From G963668655 sp963668655 (GTDB lineage Bacteria > Myxococcota_A > SURF-8), in contig CAXXPQ010000002.1 in assembly GCA_963668655.2 (NCBI GenBank), positions 248,001-312,000 of the forward strand: DNA of 64,000 nt, read 5' to 3'. The position numbers were made by a program, and so were the translations under genes. Under the pieces are notes generated by a model. The model did no database searches and was not told the DNA's origin. It saw only the letters and a list, made by a program, of their open reading frames with translations. The stretch's first letter is position 1. Every line of letters begins with the position of its first letter. Shown here piece by piece: positions 29,301 to 37,047 of the stretch.

Positions 29301-32300
29301 GTGCATTCGTCATCCGTGGCGCAGGGCGTGCCGTCGCCGCAGACGCCCGGCTTGAACTTGTAACACGTCAGGCCGCCGCAGTCCGCGTCCGAGGAACAGG
29401 GCGTGCCGTCCAGACATTCTCCGGGATGGCACTGCCCCAACACGCCGCAGTCCGCACTGGTGGCGCAGGACGAGCCGTCCGAGCATTTCCAGGGCCGGCA
29501 GACTTCATCGCCGTTGCACACCTGCCCGTCGGAACAGTAAATCAGGTTCACCTCGTGGTTACAGGTAATGTCCTCGCCCACCTGGGAACAGATGTCCCGG
29601 GTGCAGTCCACGCCGTCCGAACAGGGATTCTCGGTCCCGACGCAGACGCCGTCCTCGCAGACATCGGCCGCGCCGTCGCAGGAGTTGCTGTTGTCGCAGG
29701 TCGTGCCGTTCGGGGAATCCTGGTACGGCAGGCACATGTCGTTGCCTTCGTCGCACACGCCGATCTTGCAGGCTTCATCCGGCGTGCAGGCTCCCTGGAA
29801 GGATCCCCGGCAGACGCCGCGGTCGCAGGCGTCGCCCGCGGTGCAGAAATAGCCGTCGTCGCAGGTCTCGATGTTGCAGGATCCGGAATTGCAGTCGCCG
29901 TCGTCGATACAGGGCGAATTGTCGTTGCAGTATCCGGACAGGATCGCGTAATGGCAGAAATGATTCACGCATAGATCCTGGGTGCAGGGATTGTCGTCGT
30001 TGCAGCTGACGCTGTTGAAGCAGTAATCGTGCTTGTAGATGTTGGCGCGCACCACGGACGCGGTGGACCCCGCCCGGGTATCGCTTTGTTCGTATGCCAC
30101 GAAGGCGCGGGTGGGACTGACGGAGGCGAAGACCGGGGCGGACTCGTCCAGATCGGAGTGGACGATGGCCACGTCGTCCATCAGCACGGAAAGAACGCCG
30201 TTTTCGTTGTCGATATCCAGAATGGTTCCGTAAATGTTGTCGTCCGGCGCCCAGTTGCGGTTGTCCTGCCAGATCAAAAGCAGTTCGTTGTCGATCCGGT
30301 GAACCTCCGGGTGAATCTCCTGGCTGCCGGAACCCGTGGAGGTCATGGCCACGGCGGTTCCGGTGCCGCGCTTTTTGTAAATGGTCCAGTTTCCGGTCTG
30401 GTTGCTCTGATAGAAGGTCCAGGCGGGATTCTCCCCTTCTCCGGTGATGTAGGTGCGGGGATGCAGCTGGTCGCCCGTGCCCGTGGCCACGGTGGCGGGA
30501 CTCCCCCATATGCCGGTGGTATTGATCGTGGCCTTGTAAATATCCCAGTTCATGCCGTTGAAGTGTTCGAAGAAAAGAGAATAAAGCGCCTTGATGCCGC
30601 CGCCGCCGTCGTAGTATTCCGCTCCGATGTAGGGATTGCGCTGATCGCCGCTCTGGTTCTCGCAATGTTCCAGGCCCTGCCTCGCACCGCCGCCGTCGGT
30701 CTCCCGGCTGCAAACGTTCCAGCCGTTGGAGGAATGGGACTTTTCGAAGGCCACCACGAAATCCGTCGAGTTGTTCGGCTTGGCGGCGACGTACGGCGTC
30801 TGCTCGTCCTCAGAATCGTTCGCCAGGTTCTGCTCCGATCCGAGCGTGCCGTTCGTGGCCAGCGTTCGGACCATCACATCCGAACCGGACGCCGTGGATT
30901 TCGTGTAGGCCAGAAGGAACTTCCCTCCGTTGGCCGCGGCCGCGGGGTGCAGGTAATTCGTCGTGGAGTCCGACTCGGCCACCATTCCCCAGGAAATGAT
31001 GGCGGGACTGGTCGTTCCCGTAAACAGCATGGCGTAGATGTCCGATCCGCCGTCCTCATCGCTCTGCCAGAGCAGAACCGTGCTGCCGCCGGTGCTGGCC
31101 ACCACCGGCCGGGTCTGTTCCACGGCGCTTCCGCCGACGATGAACGTATCCAGAACGCCCTGGCCGCTGGAGTCCAGGAAGCGCCCCTTGAGCCGGGGAT
31201 CGGCCTGTTCGGCGTCCTCCCAGGCGACGAAATAGCGGTTCCCCATGGCCGCCAGCGTGGGCCGGGTGGTGTCCCAGTGATCCGTCGGCGTTCCCTTGGC
31301 GATCTCCAGCAGGCTTCCCAGCGTGCCGGTCGGGGTGACGAACAGGCCGTAGATGTCCCATTCGTTGACGCTTTCGTACGTGTTTTTGTAGTCCTGCCAG
31401 GCCAGGAGGAAGGTGCTGTTGTCGGCGCTCCAGGTCAGGGCGGGGTGGCTCTGGTCCGCCGTGTCGGCGGTGACCCGGATGCCGTTCGTCTGTTCCACGA
31501 TGTTCTGGGCGTCCACGTGAGCGGCGTAAATATCCTTGTCGCCGTTGCGTCCGTCCTCCCAGGCGATCAGATAGCCCGTGGGGAGGGCGGGGTTGTGATC
31601 CGGGAAGAGTCCGGCGGCGATGGTCGGATTGGCCTGCACGCCGTCGGCGTCGCTGATCAGGAAGGAATCGCCCGGCGGCGTTCCGCTCATGAAGAAGTTC
31701 CTGGCATAGATATCGTCGTCGAAGGCATAGACCACCATGAATGTGATGCCGTCCGAGGCCACGACCGGGCGGCTGTCCGGCGTGAGCGACAGGCTGGTGT
31801 GGACCGCCACGCTTTCGTCCAGATTGGGGGTGAGATTGTGGCCGAAGACCCGGATGCGAATGGAGCGGATGCCGGTGGCGGTATCGTCTTCATACCACGT
31901 GACGGCATAGGCGCCGTCTTTTCCCGCCACCGCCGGGCGACTCTGATCGGTGGTTCCGCTTTCCACGGCCTGTCCGGAGACGTCCAGCAGAAGCCCCTCT
32001 TCCGAAACGCGGGCCATGATGATCTGGGTGTTCGTTCCGTTGCGGGCGTCCGTCCAGGCGACCAGGAACCCGGAAGCCGCCGCGCCCACGCTGGGTTCGG
32101 ACTGAATGCCGGTGGCGTTGGAAACGCGGATTCCCAGGGGATCCATGATGACGCCGTGTTTCTGCACGCGCGTGGCCCAGATATCGCCCCCGTCGCCGCC
32201 GTCGATGGCTTCCTGCCAGACCAGCAGGGCCATGTCGGCTCCCTCGGAATAGGCGACGGACGGAAGGGAGTGCGAAGCGTCATCCGTGACCACGGAAGGC

Positions 32301-33226
32301 CGGTCGATGCCGACTTCGGGGAAGACCAGCGGATCCAGCACGGCCGGGAAACGAGCTTCGTCCAGGATGTTCCGCGAAACGCCCAGAACGATGCGGTCCA
32401 GCGTCCAGCGGGCCGGAACCGGCCATCGGCGGCCGTCGGCGTCGATGAACGTGGCGTTTCCGTACAAAACGCCCAGGCCGGTATCCGCGTCCGCGAAATG
32501 CAGCCCCGTTTCGGTGGCTTCCTCGAAGGCCATGCCGTCCACGGAAACCCAGACCGTCAGTTCGCCGTCGCCGGCGGGCTTTTCATCGAAGGTCCAGCTC
32601 TGTTCCAGGGAGTCCCGGCGGTTGCGGATGTTTTCCGTCACGCTGGGGGAGAGCGTCCAGCCCAGTTGCCCGGCCGCGTCGATGAAGAGGCGCTCGTCCC
32701 CGGATTCGACCAGCGAATGTCCGTTCACGCGAATGTCTTCCGTCCGCAGGCGCAAGGGACGTTCGGTGGAAAGCGGGCCGGTTTCCGTCACACGCAGTTC
32801 CGTGTCCGTGCGTCCGCAACGGCCGCCGCGCAGGGAACGTTCCGCTTCCGTGGGGCAATAGCCGGTCCGCGCGGCTCGCCGGGAACGGGGCCAGAAGCGC
32901 AGTTCGCCGTTTTCGAACGAAACCGCGTGGTTGCCCTGGCGGCTGCTGAGAGCGCCCGGGCGGCTTTCGTCCGGCCGGAAAGCCACGGAAACGGTTTCCA
33001 TGATTCCGCCTACGTCCAGGTTCCGGAATTCGGCGGGACCGGCGGTCGGGGCCGCGACGGCCGCGAGGGAACCGGCTCCCATCCAGGGCGTCATCCCCGT
33101 GGCGGGCAGCGGCTTCGCGATTTGCACGGGTTCGCCGGGCCGGGCGGTTTCGCCCTGGCAGCCGGAAAGACCGGACAGAATCAGCAAAAGAAGGCCGACG
33201 ATACAAGGAAACAGACAGCGTTTCAT
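20369..33226 (-). CDS. Giant Cys-rich repeat lipoprotein with C-terminal MYXO-CTERM-like anchor
   Basis: About 4285 aa. The ATG at 33226 follows AAGGAA and opens a signal peptide ending LSGLSGC, a lipobox. Residues about 30-1050 are beta-rich, with recurring WxDxRNG blades (AWTDARNGTNTQI, AWEDGRNGDKDIYAA, LIWQDNRNWAPDDN) suggesting one or more propellers. About 2900 residues of Cys-rich repeats follow. Recurrent modules are CHxAGxCDPxTGxCSxPxKP (13 copies counted), CQVCDxxxSxxWTxxxDGxxCDDG (five), and CSGVNACCDGCxPINNGG (four). Near the C-terminus come a beta domain, a DGD/DAD linker of about 100 residues, then GGSGGGGCASGAPSG, a hydrophobic helix and RRREA, a MYXO-CTERM/GlyGly-CTERM-like sorting tail. 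The frame has no interruption. A surface fibre, adhesin or scaffold is inferred from the architecture. Confidence 0.9.
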   Translation of the reverse strand: MKRCLFPCIVGLLLLILSGLSGCQGETARPGEPVQIAKPLPATGMTPWMGAGSLAAVAAPTAGPAEFRNLDVGGIMETVSVAFRPDESRPGALSSRQGNHAVSFENGELRFWPRSRRAARTGYCPTEAERSLRGGRCGRTDTELRVTETGPLSTERPLRLRTEDIRVNGHSLVESGDERLFIDAAGQLGWTLSPSVTENIRNRRDSLEQSWTFDEKPAGDGELTVWVSVDGMAFEEATETGLHFADADTGLGVLYGNATFIDADGRRWPVPARWTLDRIVLGVSRNILDEARFPAVLDPLVFPEVGIDRPSVVTDDASHSLPSVAYSEGADMALLVWQEAIDGGDGGDIWATRVQKHGVIMDPLGIRVSNATGIQSEPSVGAAASGFLVAWTDARNGTNTQIIMARVSEEGLLLDVSGQAVESGTTDQSRPAVAGKDGAYAVTWYEDDTATGIRSIRIRVFGHNLTPNLDESVAVHTSLSLTPDSRPVVASDGITFMVVYAFDDDIYARNFFMSGTPPGDSFLISDADGVQANPTIAAGLFPDHNPALPTGYLIAWEDGRNGDKDIYAAHVDAQNIVEQTNGIRVTADTADQSHPALTWSADNSTFLLAWQDYKNTYESVNEWDIYGLFVTPTGTLGSLLEIAKGTPTDHWDTTRPTLAAMGNRYFVAWEDAEQADPRLKGRFLDSSGQGVLDTFIVGGSAVEQTRPVVASTGGSTVLLWQSDEDGGSDIYAMLFTGTTSPAIISWGMVAESDSTTNYLHPAAAANGGKFLLAYTKSTASGSDVMVRTLATNGTLGSEQNLANDSEDEQTPYVAAKPNNSTDFVVAFEKSHSSNGWNVCSRETDGGGARQGLEHCENQSGDQRNPYIGAEYYDGGGGIKALYSLFFEHFNGMNWDIYKATINTTGIWGSPATVATGTGDQLHPRTYITGEGENPAWTFYQSNQTGNWTIYKKRGTGTAVAMTSTGSGSQEIHPEVHRIDNELLLIWQDNRNWAPDDNIYGTILDIDNENGVLSVLMDDVAIVHSDLDESAPVFASVSPTRAFVAYEQSDTRAGSTASVVRANIYKHDYCFNSVSCNDDNPCTQDLCVNHFCHYAILSGYCNDNSPCIDDGDCNSGSCNIETCDDGYFCTAGDACDRGVCRGSFQGACTPDEACKIGVCDEGNDMCLPYQDSPNGTTCDNSNSCDGAADVCEDGVCVGTENPCSDGVDCTRDICSQVGEDITCNHEVNLIYCSDGQVCNGDEVCRPWKCSDGSSCATSADCGVLGQCHPGECLDGTPCSSDADCGGLTCYKFKPGVCGDGTPCATDDECTVGTCTISDRTGCETPEGNTPEDTCDEMYAGDPCKDPFCVDLGNGSFECSYHDANEGLTCADPGNPCIVSATCQSGACVEEMLNCKRYTCTNNEGTYCDSSSVEPDPCVYYYDDYACDDERVCTVDTCRPNDDGADPVSGCLFDSIPGVCSTGSGGACMLDEECTEGMVCRNNVCKVACFTDQECSGGGYCTLINCDDEDACSVGDACRADGSCTGTEMDCSHLDAPCAAGTCTAPTGTPFCVEEALPQGTSCHDGFCGVTDGSCDASGECQGSVRDCADGFDCTIDDCEEWDPSDPRYDPDIADLQGECTLENDHVYCENLAGDSPCTEESCSPGAIGSDPTSGCLATNAMGTCKDEVNPGWTGDPCWNDPDCGGGTFYCELVPCFDLDCRTDMKCYNGVCQDGTDNCPAYADACNAGVCNTETEQCFADPVANGTSCDDFDACNGTDSCQNGVCIHSETGCDDGVSCTDDPCSEGTCGPHTPNNALCDDGNPCTNDICDRWEDCQHDLLLGQGCTDAWTCTETDQCVSDGEGGAECSGTPNDALCNDDDPCTIDTCTPSDPSADAAGCLFVEDPGCVDGDTDGDAASCPPELDCCSAGGELLSGWCLIGGACVADGVANPESACQVCEAATNGYDWTVLSNGASCDDDNICTTGTVCQDGVCAGNPVRGQCADLSFCYEDNDCASTGWPVCLMGLCGGVLDNICQDNSWCVPYGNTCDPFVLACDDGDPGTSDEICVNGECLAQGCQCSEINDCCDGCNVINEGGSCTGDGIDCTTDSCVSGVCTHELDPGYCVISDTCYTDTTENPENECQLCDVGAGTSAWTDKGDGESCSDGSLCTLVDTCQSGSCVGGEPVVCTASDQCHTAGTCDPGTGNCSDPAKPDGSGCDDSDFCTAGDSCQGGSCQGGTPVVCEPLDACHDAGVCNPATGICSDPPKDNGFACDDGNLCTEGDTCQSGECQPGDPVVCTASDQCHNAGTCDPGTGDCSDPQKPNYTPCDDENLCTQTDHCLLGVCTGENPVVCTASDDCHVAGVCDPQTGVCSEPAKPDDSDCSDGNACTEGDSCQSGECRPGDPVVCTASDQCHDAGECDPGTGECSDPPKANGADCSDGNACTEGDSCQSGECESGEPVVCTASDACHYAGECDPGTGECSDPAKPDNTTCSDGNLCTQTDTCQSGVCTGSNPVVCTAASDCHDVGECDPGTGECSTPAKPDDTGCEDGLWCTTNDVCRGGVCRSGAERSCADAITDAQCQTAHCDEVLHCVVEAVSNGTGCTDNAYCTVGDSCQGGACTPGAARNCEGAVQEPQCQLARCNEEQTRCEAVSATGVCSDDAPCADASDCSEGECTSGEVACDDGNPASEGEACENGVCVSPGCTCSGVNACCDGCYPINNGGDCSSMDDGLTCTDEVCDAGACTHPLLADNCLIDFTCHADGAANPEQSCQVCDAGAASGQWTLRADGSGCDDGLWCTVGDSCLGGICRSVSNRDCSGVIEDALCQTAQCLEPSGGQTEGSCQAVNRADATPCNDGNLCTLTDRCQSGACVGSNPVTCVALSQCHNVGECNPATGVCTNPKKIDDTPCNDNNECTLEDICQNGACVGRNTVECVPMNACHYAGECDPASGECSDPVKPDGTGCNDNDLCTRSDTCQSGFCTGDDPVICSAVNECHYVGACNPSTGVCSEPAKPDGTGCDDENLCTREDLCYGGECTGTDPVVCPESTDCLTVFACDPESGECGTEAAADGADCDDGAYCTVGEACRNGLCLGGLARDCSDVVTDEQCQTASCDENADQCVALLDKEGDACNDGVFCNTGETCQSGACSGGGPRDCSYVVEEPQCQAAQCSEAARECRAVNQNQGDPCDDQNPDTNGEICLDGECILPGCECTGINACCNGCSIINNGGPCADDGLTCTTEACSDGICVHTIAEGCRIGGACVAEDDSNPENTCEICDPNQSETAWTVLADASECDDGRWCTVGDACLEGECVAGGARDCSAGLQDAQCQSPVCDDVDDLCRIENVADLDPCSDGNACTQTDVCMGGFCTGSDPVECETSGQCRMPGDCDPITGICSNPARPDGTYCDDQNACTRADFCQSGECIGSEPVVCSEATACLKAGVCDEATGRCDVEPKPDGTPCDDGVWCTEDEACSGGLCDGGVARDCSESVTDPQCQAPYCNEAERTCMAVPANEGQICNDGQFCTTGERCRTGVCGSGDPRDCQSAVQEGQCQEPNCDEALDRCEAVSINEGLECDDENDNTANDVCDDGVCLGQGCLCSGVHACCDGCLPINSGGACEDDGIVCTENICAGGVCTHPIMDDICLIDEICRSRDDADPENDCHICDPDRSDTGWTNLGDGAGCDDGLWCTDYDRCQSGNCVGRSRDCSASVTEPQCQVPRCDESADTCATASVNEGQACEDGLYCTLGEVCLSGQCQSGTENDCASVLTEPQCQTAACDEEANACVVANANEGQGCEDAYSCTDGSVCTAGLCKGGAAMDCDGEITEPQCQRAYCDEEFGGCVVEPRNQGGFCNDGSLCTLSDVCTDGVCAGTDRDCSDAYACTADVCNESNGSCSNVPMDGYCDDGLYCTGSLSCQPQHAEADEETGCVALAPVIVDDDIACTVDLCNEVEDEVQHIPRDSLCTDEDDNICTTAYCDPELGCAMRPRQNGFFCDEEGLGDKRCFGEECLDITDGEVCDRPIPAEIGVELSDTTSGRLNFFTPEDPCSTAPLEGPDAFFTVLNTEPGRYRVVLTPSVGVDLALVLMDSCDPPACTHSLNVGASGEPEVIEELWIDEHTDTENALFSVDSVSDLLAGDFTLLIERLPDTDGDDDADADAEPDGDDDTDVDADADLDADTDDATDGDADVADGDEPDGDEDAADGDEDAATDGDDNTDGDLPPDGDETPDGDESPDGDDGTDGDVDWVIPSCTNDSQCEDGQVCESGACVPKKGGSGGGGCASGAPSGLLLILLGGLLLWMRRREA
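22440..27430 (-). repeat. Four Cys-rich super-repeats within the giant gene
   Basis: The CC-DGC module is encoded near 22450, 23615, 25140 and 27020. In protein order each copy starts a block that runs CSGVNACCDGC, a short CTxxxCxxGxCTH segment, the CQVCD-WT module, then a variable number of CHxAGxCDPxTG units. Spacings are about 1880, 1525 and 1165 bp, so block size falls along the protein. This is a nested, higher-order duplication. A fifth CQVCD-WT module near 27400 has no complete CC-DGC module before it. Confidence 0.75.
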
Positions 33227-33935
33227 GATTCGATTCCTTCCAGGGTTGCGGACGTTCCGACTTCGCACCCATTCGCGAGAAAGCGCGAAATCACCGGGTT
33301 CCAAATCGACAAAGGCCGCCGAAGAAAGCGTTCGCCCTGACTGGCGAAACTCCCCATTCGACGGCCCATTCATGCGGAAAACCGGAAATGGCGAAACACG
33401 AGGTTTTCATCGCCATCAACGAGTTGGACGTTCTTCCGGTATCACCTATTCAAAGGTAAATGAAAAGAGAGAAGAAATCAAGAGATAAGGAGCGTTCGTT
33501 TATGGTTTTCGGGGTTCATGGAATCTCGATGCGGGATGTTCCGCTTTCCGGTGCGAAGCGGCCCAAAAGTCGCGATGCAGCTTTCTCCGAGAAACCACCT
33601 CGGCGGTGACGGGGGACGGAGAATTCGGCGGGGAGGATTTCCGACGTAAGCGCCAAGTTCGGACGGACGAACTTTTTTACAAAAGTATTAACAGCCGGCT
33701 GGTGGTACTACCACCAGCCAAAAACTTACGGCCTTGTAAACTTTTCTTCCAACCGTTTTTCCCCCGGTCGGGGGGCCGGGCGACATCCGTTTTCCGGAAC
33801 TCGAACGCGGAATTTCCCGACACGCGGAGGCGACTTTTGATAACTTTCAATTATGAATAAAAGCGAGGTCGGCGGACGATCGACCTTCCAAAGAAAAGAC
33901 CGTCCGCGTGATTAAGGAAAGATCGGATCGCCGAA
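33227..33935. other. Non-coding region between the giant gene and the flagellin-like gene
   Basis: About 700 bp without a supported gene. The small open frames (for example 33606-33860) lack family character. It should hold the giant gene's promoter and leader on the minus strand, but no good sigma70 boxes were found. A weak 7-bp inverted repeat (33872-33878 / 33901-33907) sits after the flagellin-like stop codon and might be its terminator. Confidence 0.6.
33697..33719. repeat. Perfect 10-bp inverted repeat
   Basis: GGCTGGTGGT - ACT - ACCACCAGCC. It has no T run on the correct side in either direction, so it does not look like a terminator. It lies about 470 bp upstream of the giant gene's start codon and may be an operator or an mRNA hairpin. 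Confidence 0.7.
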
Positions 33936-35000
33936 TCAGTTGATGGTGCGAATCAAACCGGCCAGCGTGCCGTTCGAAGATCCGAAACCGGCGGCCAGGG
34001 TTTCCACCTGGGAGGCCTGAATCACGCCCCGGAAGGCCAGAACCTGTTCCTGAAACATCTGGTTGATGCGTTCTTCGCTCGTATCTTGCCGGAATTCCTT
34101 CGTTTCCATGTCAACATCGAGGGAGAACTCGGCCAGGCGTTCGCTTTCTCCGCGCACCTTCGAACTCACCTGGTAAATGACATCCAAGGTCCGGGCGGCG
34201 GCTTCCCGGCTGGCGACCGACAAATTCCCGGCAAAAGTCGTCGGTGTGTCCTCCGGCAAAGAATCGTCGCCGAAGGGGAAGGCCAGCACGTCCTTCAGGC
34301 CGCCTTCCGCCAGTTTATCCAATTCCTCGAAAAGCCCCTCGGCCTGGCTTTGCAGGCGCTGCCGAAAGTCGTCGGAAATGTTCTCGGAATCGGCCAATTT
34401 CCCCAACATACGGATTTGACTGAGAGTTTCTTCCGCGCCGCTCAGGGATTCGATGCGTGGATCGGCCACGGCGTTTTGGACTCCAAGCGATGCGATTTTC
34501 TTTTTGGGATTGGCGCCCAAAAGGTTTTGCCGCTCGCTTTCCACGTCTCGCACGGCGGCGTTCAGAATTCCGGTGGACCGCACGGCCTCTTCTTTGCCCG
34601 AAAGATCCATGGAGGCGGCGAAAAGAGCCTTGGATTCGCCCCACGGGACGAGCAGGCCGTTCAATTCTTTTTCGTTGATCGCATCCACATCGCCCATCAG
34701 TTCGGAAACACGCTCGCCCAGGCTGGCGCGAAACTCGTCCGAAAGTCCGTCCCGAGAAGCCAAGTCCGCGATATTCAAGGATTCTTTCAGTTTTTCCGCC
34801 ACGTCGTCCAGGGCTTCCAGTTTGCGGCCGGTTTCCCGGGCTTCCTCGGAAATGAAAACGGAATCCCCCACCGACAAGGCGGCCGAGACAAGTTCATGCT
34901 TGTCTTCCGTTTTCGCCAGGCTTTTTTTGGGAGATACGCCGGATGCTCGACCGACGGGATGTCCGGAACCGCCGGAACTGCCGATGCTGTTGACTGCCAT
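33936..35000 (-). CDS. Flagellin-like helical protein, tandem duplicated, function unknown
   Basis: 354 aa. The ATG at 35000 follows GGAGG by eight bases. Two stretches share a pattern: LEALDDVAEKLKESLNIADLA ... LNGLLVPWG (about residues 60-125) and IESLSGAEETLSQIRMLGKLA ... LKDVLAFPFG (about 180-250). Both recall the D1 helical hairpins of flagellin (a helix with LSxIxxLxxLA, then LxxELDxIAxxxFNGxxLL). The C-terminal helix FQEQVLAFRGVIQASQVETLAAGF is also amphipathic. It has no signal peptide. No flagellar genes are near, so it may be a flagellin relative, a filament protein or an unrelated helical protein. The upstream 35001-35297 gap is AT-rich and probably carries its promoter. Confidence 0.6.
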   Translation of the reverse strand: MAVNSIGSSGGSGHPVGRASGVSPKKSLAKTEDKHELVSAALSVGDSVFISEEARETGRKLEALDDVAEKLKESLNIADLASRDGLSDEFRASLGERVSELMGDVDAINEKELNGLLVPWGESKALFAASMDLSGKEEAVRSTGILNAAVRDVESERQNLLGANPKKKIASLGVQNAVADPRIESLSGAEETLSQIRMLGKLADSENISDDFRQRLQSQAEGLFEELDKLAEGGLKDVLAFPFGDDSLPEDTPTTFAGNLSVASREAAARTLDVIYQVSSKVRGESERLAEFSLDVDMETKEFRQDTSEERINQMFQEQVLAFRGVIQASQVETLAAGFGSSNGTLAGLIRTIN

Positions 35001-35297
35001 GACCGTGTCCTCCGTGACTTGGTCCGCTCCATCCATTTGGAGCCGTTGCGTCAATACCGAAAGCGGCATCCTTTACCGCTTATATTAGAGTATGAAGTTT
35101 CTGCAACCGTTTGTCAACCCGGAAAATGTATTAATATTCAACCGGGAAGAACGTTGGCAATTGCGCAATAAATTATATTTCTCCTTTAATTTCAAATATC
35201 TATTCCATATTACGATTAGCGCAATTGAGCTTCGTTTCAGTATACTGAAAATTAATTCGAAAACGGTGGGAAAAAATACGGAAAAATCGCCCGGCCA

Positions 35298-36116
35298 TCA
35301 GGCCACGCCCACCACCAGCCAGGCGAAGTAGTAAAACACGGGCGCGCCGAAAAGCAGCGCGTCGATGCGGTCCAGAATTCCGCCGTGACCCGGAATGATG
35401 AAGCCCGAATCCTTGATGCCGAAACTGCGTTTCAGAAGCGATTCGCACAGATCGCCCAGTTGCCCGACATAGCCCACAACCAGCGAAACCGCAATCAAAT
35501 GGCCCAAGGAAAAGCCGGTGGAGAGAATCCAGTTGAAAAAGGACACGAAAACGAAGCCCAGAAGCGCCCCGCCGATGGAGCCTTCCCAGGTTTTCTTGGG
35601 CGAAACGCGCTCGTAGAATTTGTGTTTGCCCAGAAAACGCCCGGCGAAATACCCGCCGGTATCGTTGGCCCAGACCACCGCCATCAACAGAATCACGTAG
35701 CGCCAGCCGCGCTCGAAATGGCACAGCGCCTGCATATGGACGGCCAGAAGATCCACGTAGAGAATGCCCAGAACGCCCAGACCCACCCGGGAGGCCACCG
35801 TCTGCATATCGCCGATGCGGAAGAGAAAGTAAAAGAATATCAGCATGATGGAGAAGACCAGCGGCCCCGGAAACACCATGAGATTCGACTCGTAAATAAT
35901 CCCCAGCCCCCAGGCCAGAAAGACCGCCGCGCCGCCCAGAACGCCCAGGGCGCGAGCGCCCAGATCGCGGGGAAAGGCCATGGAATAGTATTCGAAAAGC
36001 GACACGAGCACCGCCGCGAAGAACAGGCACAAAGCGCCGATTTCACCGCCGAAGATGAAGATCAGAAAAATAAGGGGAACGCCGACCGCTGCGGTAAGAA
36101 TTCGGGTGCGTAGCAT
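35298..36116 (-). CDS. cdsA: Phosphatidate cytidylyltransferase
   Basis: 272 aa, about eight hydrophobic segments, inner membrane. Makes CDP-diacylglycerol from phosphatidate and CTP for phospholipid synthesis. The family signature is intact near the C-terminus: SLLKRSFGIKDSGFIIPGHG followed by GILDRID. It lies 24 bp after uppS in the same direction, the usual uppS-cdsA pairing. The genes that often follow (dxr, rseP) are absent; the next gene downstream is the flagellin-like one. Confidence 0.96.
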   Translation of the reverse strand: MLRTRILTAAVGVPLIFLIFIFGGEIGALCLFFAAVLVSLFEYYSMAFPRDLGARALGVLGGAAVFLAWGLGIIYESNLMVFPGPLVFSIMLIFFYFLFRIGDMQTVASRVGLGVLGILYVDLLAVHMQALCHFERGWRYVILLMAVVWANDTGGYFAGRFLGKHKFYERVSPKKTWEGSIGGALLGFVFVSFFNWILSTGFSLGHLIAVSLVVGYVGQLGDLCESLLKRSFGIKDSGFIIPGHGGILDRIDALLFGAPVFYYFAWLVVGVA

Positions 36117-36140
36117 CGTTTTCCTTTTCGAACGTTGAAA

Positions 36141-36872
36141 TTATCGAACCTGGGCCGAGGTCTTTCCGAAGCGCCGCTCCCGGGTCTGCATCTCCCGGAT
36201 GGCCTCGAACAGATGATCCCTGGTGAAATCCGGCCAGAAAACCTTGGGGAAATGGAACTCGGCGTAAGCGAGTTGCCAGGGCAGAAACCCCGAAATGCGC
36301 AACTCGCCCGAGGTGCGGATCATCAGGTCCACCGGGGGAAGTTCAGGAACGTAAAGATGGGCAGCGAACGTCTTCTCCGTGATCGCCTCGGGCAGAAGCT
36401 CGCCCGCCTTGACCTTTTCCGCGATGCGGCGGCAGGCGTGCGTCAGTTCCTCGCGCCCGCCGTAGGACAGGCAGAGATTCAGATACATCCCGGTGTTGCT
36501 TTCGGATTTCTCCATGAGCGGCAGGAGTTTTTCCTTCACGAAATCCGGCAGTTTCTCCACCCGGCCCGAGACCACCAGGCGGATATTGTTGTCCAGAATC
36601 TCGGATTCCTCCTCGATCAGGTAGCGGCGTAGAAGCCGCATCAGGGCGTCCACCTCGCGCTTGGGACGCTCCCAGTTTTCCTCCGAAAACGCGAAGAGCG
36701 ACAGCGCGTCGATGCCCAGCTTGCGGCAGGCCGTCACGGTGTCGCGCACCGCCCGGACGCCTTCCTCGTGTCCTTTGACCCGCTCCAGAAGGCGTTTCTG
36801 AGCCCAGCGGCCGTTTCCGTCCATGATGATCCCGATGTGTTTCGGCAGTCGCAGTGTCTCGATTGTCTCCAT
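36141..36872 (-). CDS. uppS: Undecaprenyl diphosphate synthase (isoprenyl transferase)
   Basis: 243 aa. Cis-prenyltransferase that extends farnesyl diphosphate to C55 undecaprenyl diphosphate, the lipid carrier for peptidoglycan and other polysaccharides. Visible motifs: HIGIIMDGNGRWA with catalytic Asp at about residue 18, LSLFAFSEENWERP, and RTSGELRISGFLPWQLAYAE near the C-terminus. Full-length and intact. First gene of a two-gene unit with cdsA; divergent from the radical SAM gene at 37048. Confidence 0.97.
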   Translation of the reverse strand: METIETLRLPKHIGIIMDGNGRWAQKRLLERVKGHEEGVRAVRDTVTACRKLGIDALSLFAFSEENWERPKREVDALMRLLRRYLIEEESEILDNNIRLVVSGRVEKLPDFVKEKLLPLMEKSESNTGMYLNLCLSYGGREELTHACRRIAEKVKAGELLPEAITEKTFAAHLYVPELPPVDLMIRTSGELRISGFLPWQLAYAEFHFPKVFWPDFTRDHLFEAIREMQTRERRFGKTSAQVR

Positions 36873-37047
36873 GCACCGGCCCTTTCTTCCGCCTTCCGAT
36901 CGTGCAAACAGACCGCTTTTATAGGCTTTTCAGACGCCCCGCGTCAACAAAAAAGGCGTTCGTTTCCTCCGTTTTCGCCAACGGTTGTCTCGCGGGAAAC
37001 AATGTGCTAGCCTCGACCCGTATGAAAAACGGAAAAGGAGGTTCCCC

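Noticed and set aside
20354..33340. Several long plus-strand frames (for example 30029-33340 and 26540-29974) opposite the giant gene
   Set aside because: They are produced by the strongly biased Cys/Asp/Gly codons on the other strand; the minus frame is continuous, starts with a signal peptide and ends in an anchor.
33697..33719. Terminator at the perfect inverted repeat
   Set aside because: It is followed by AAAAAC on the plus strand and by no T run on the minus strand.
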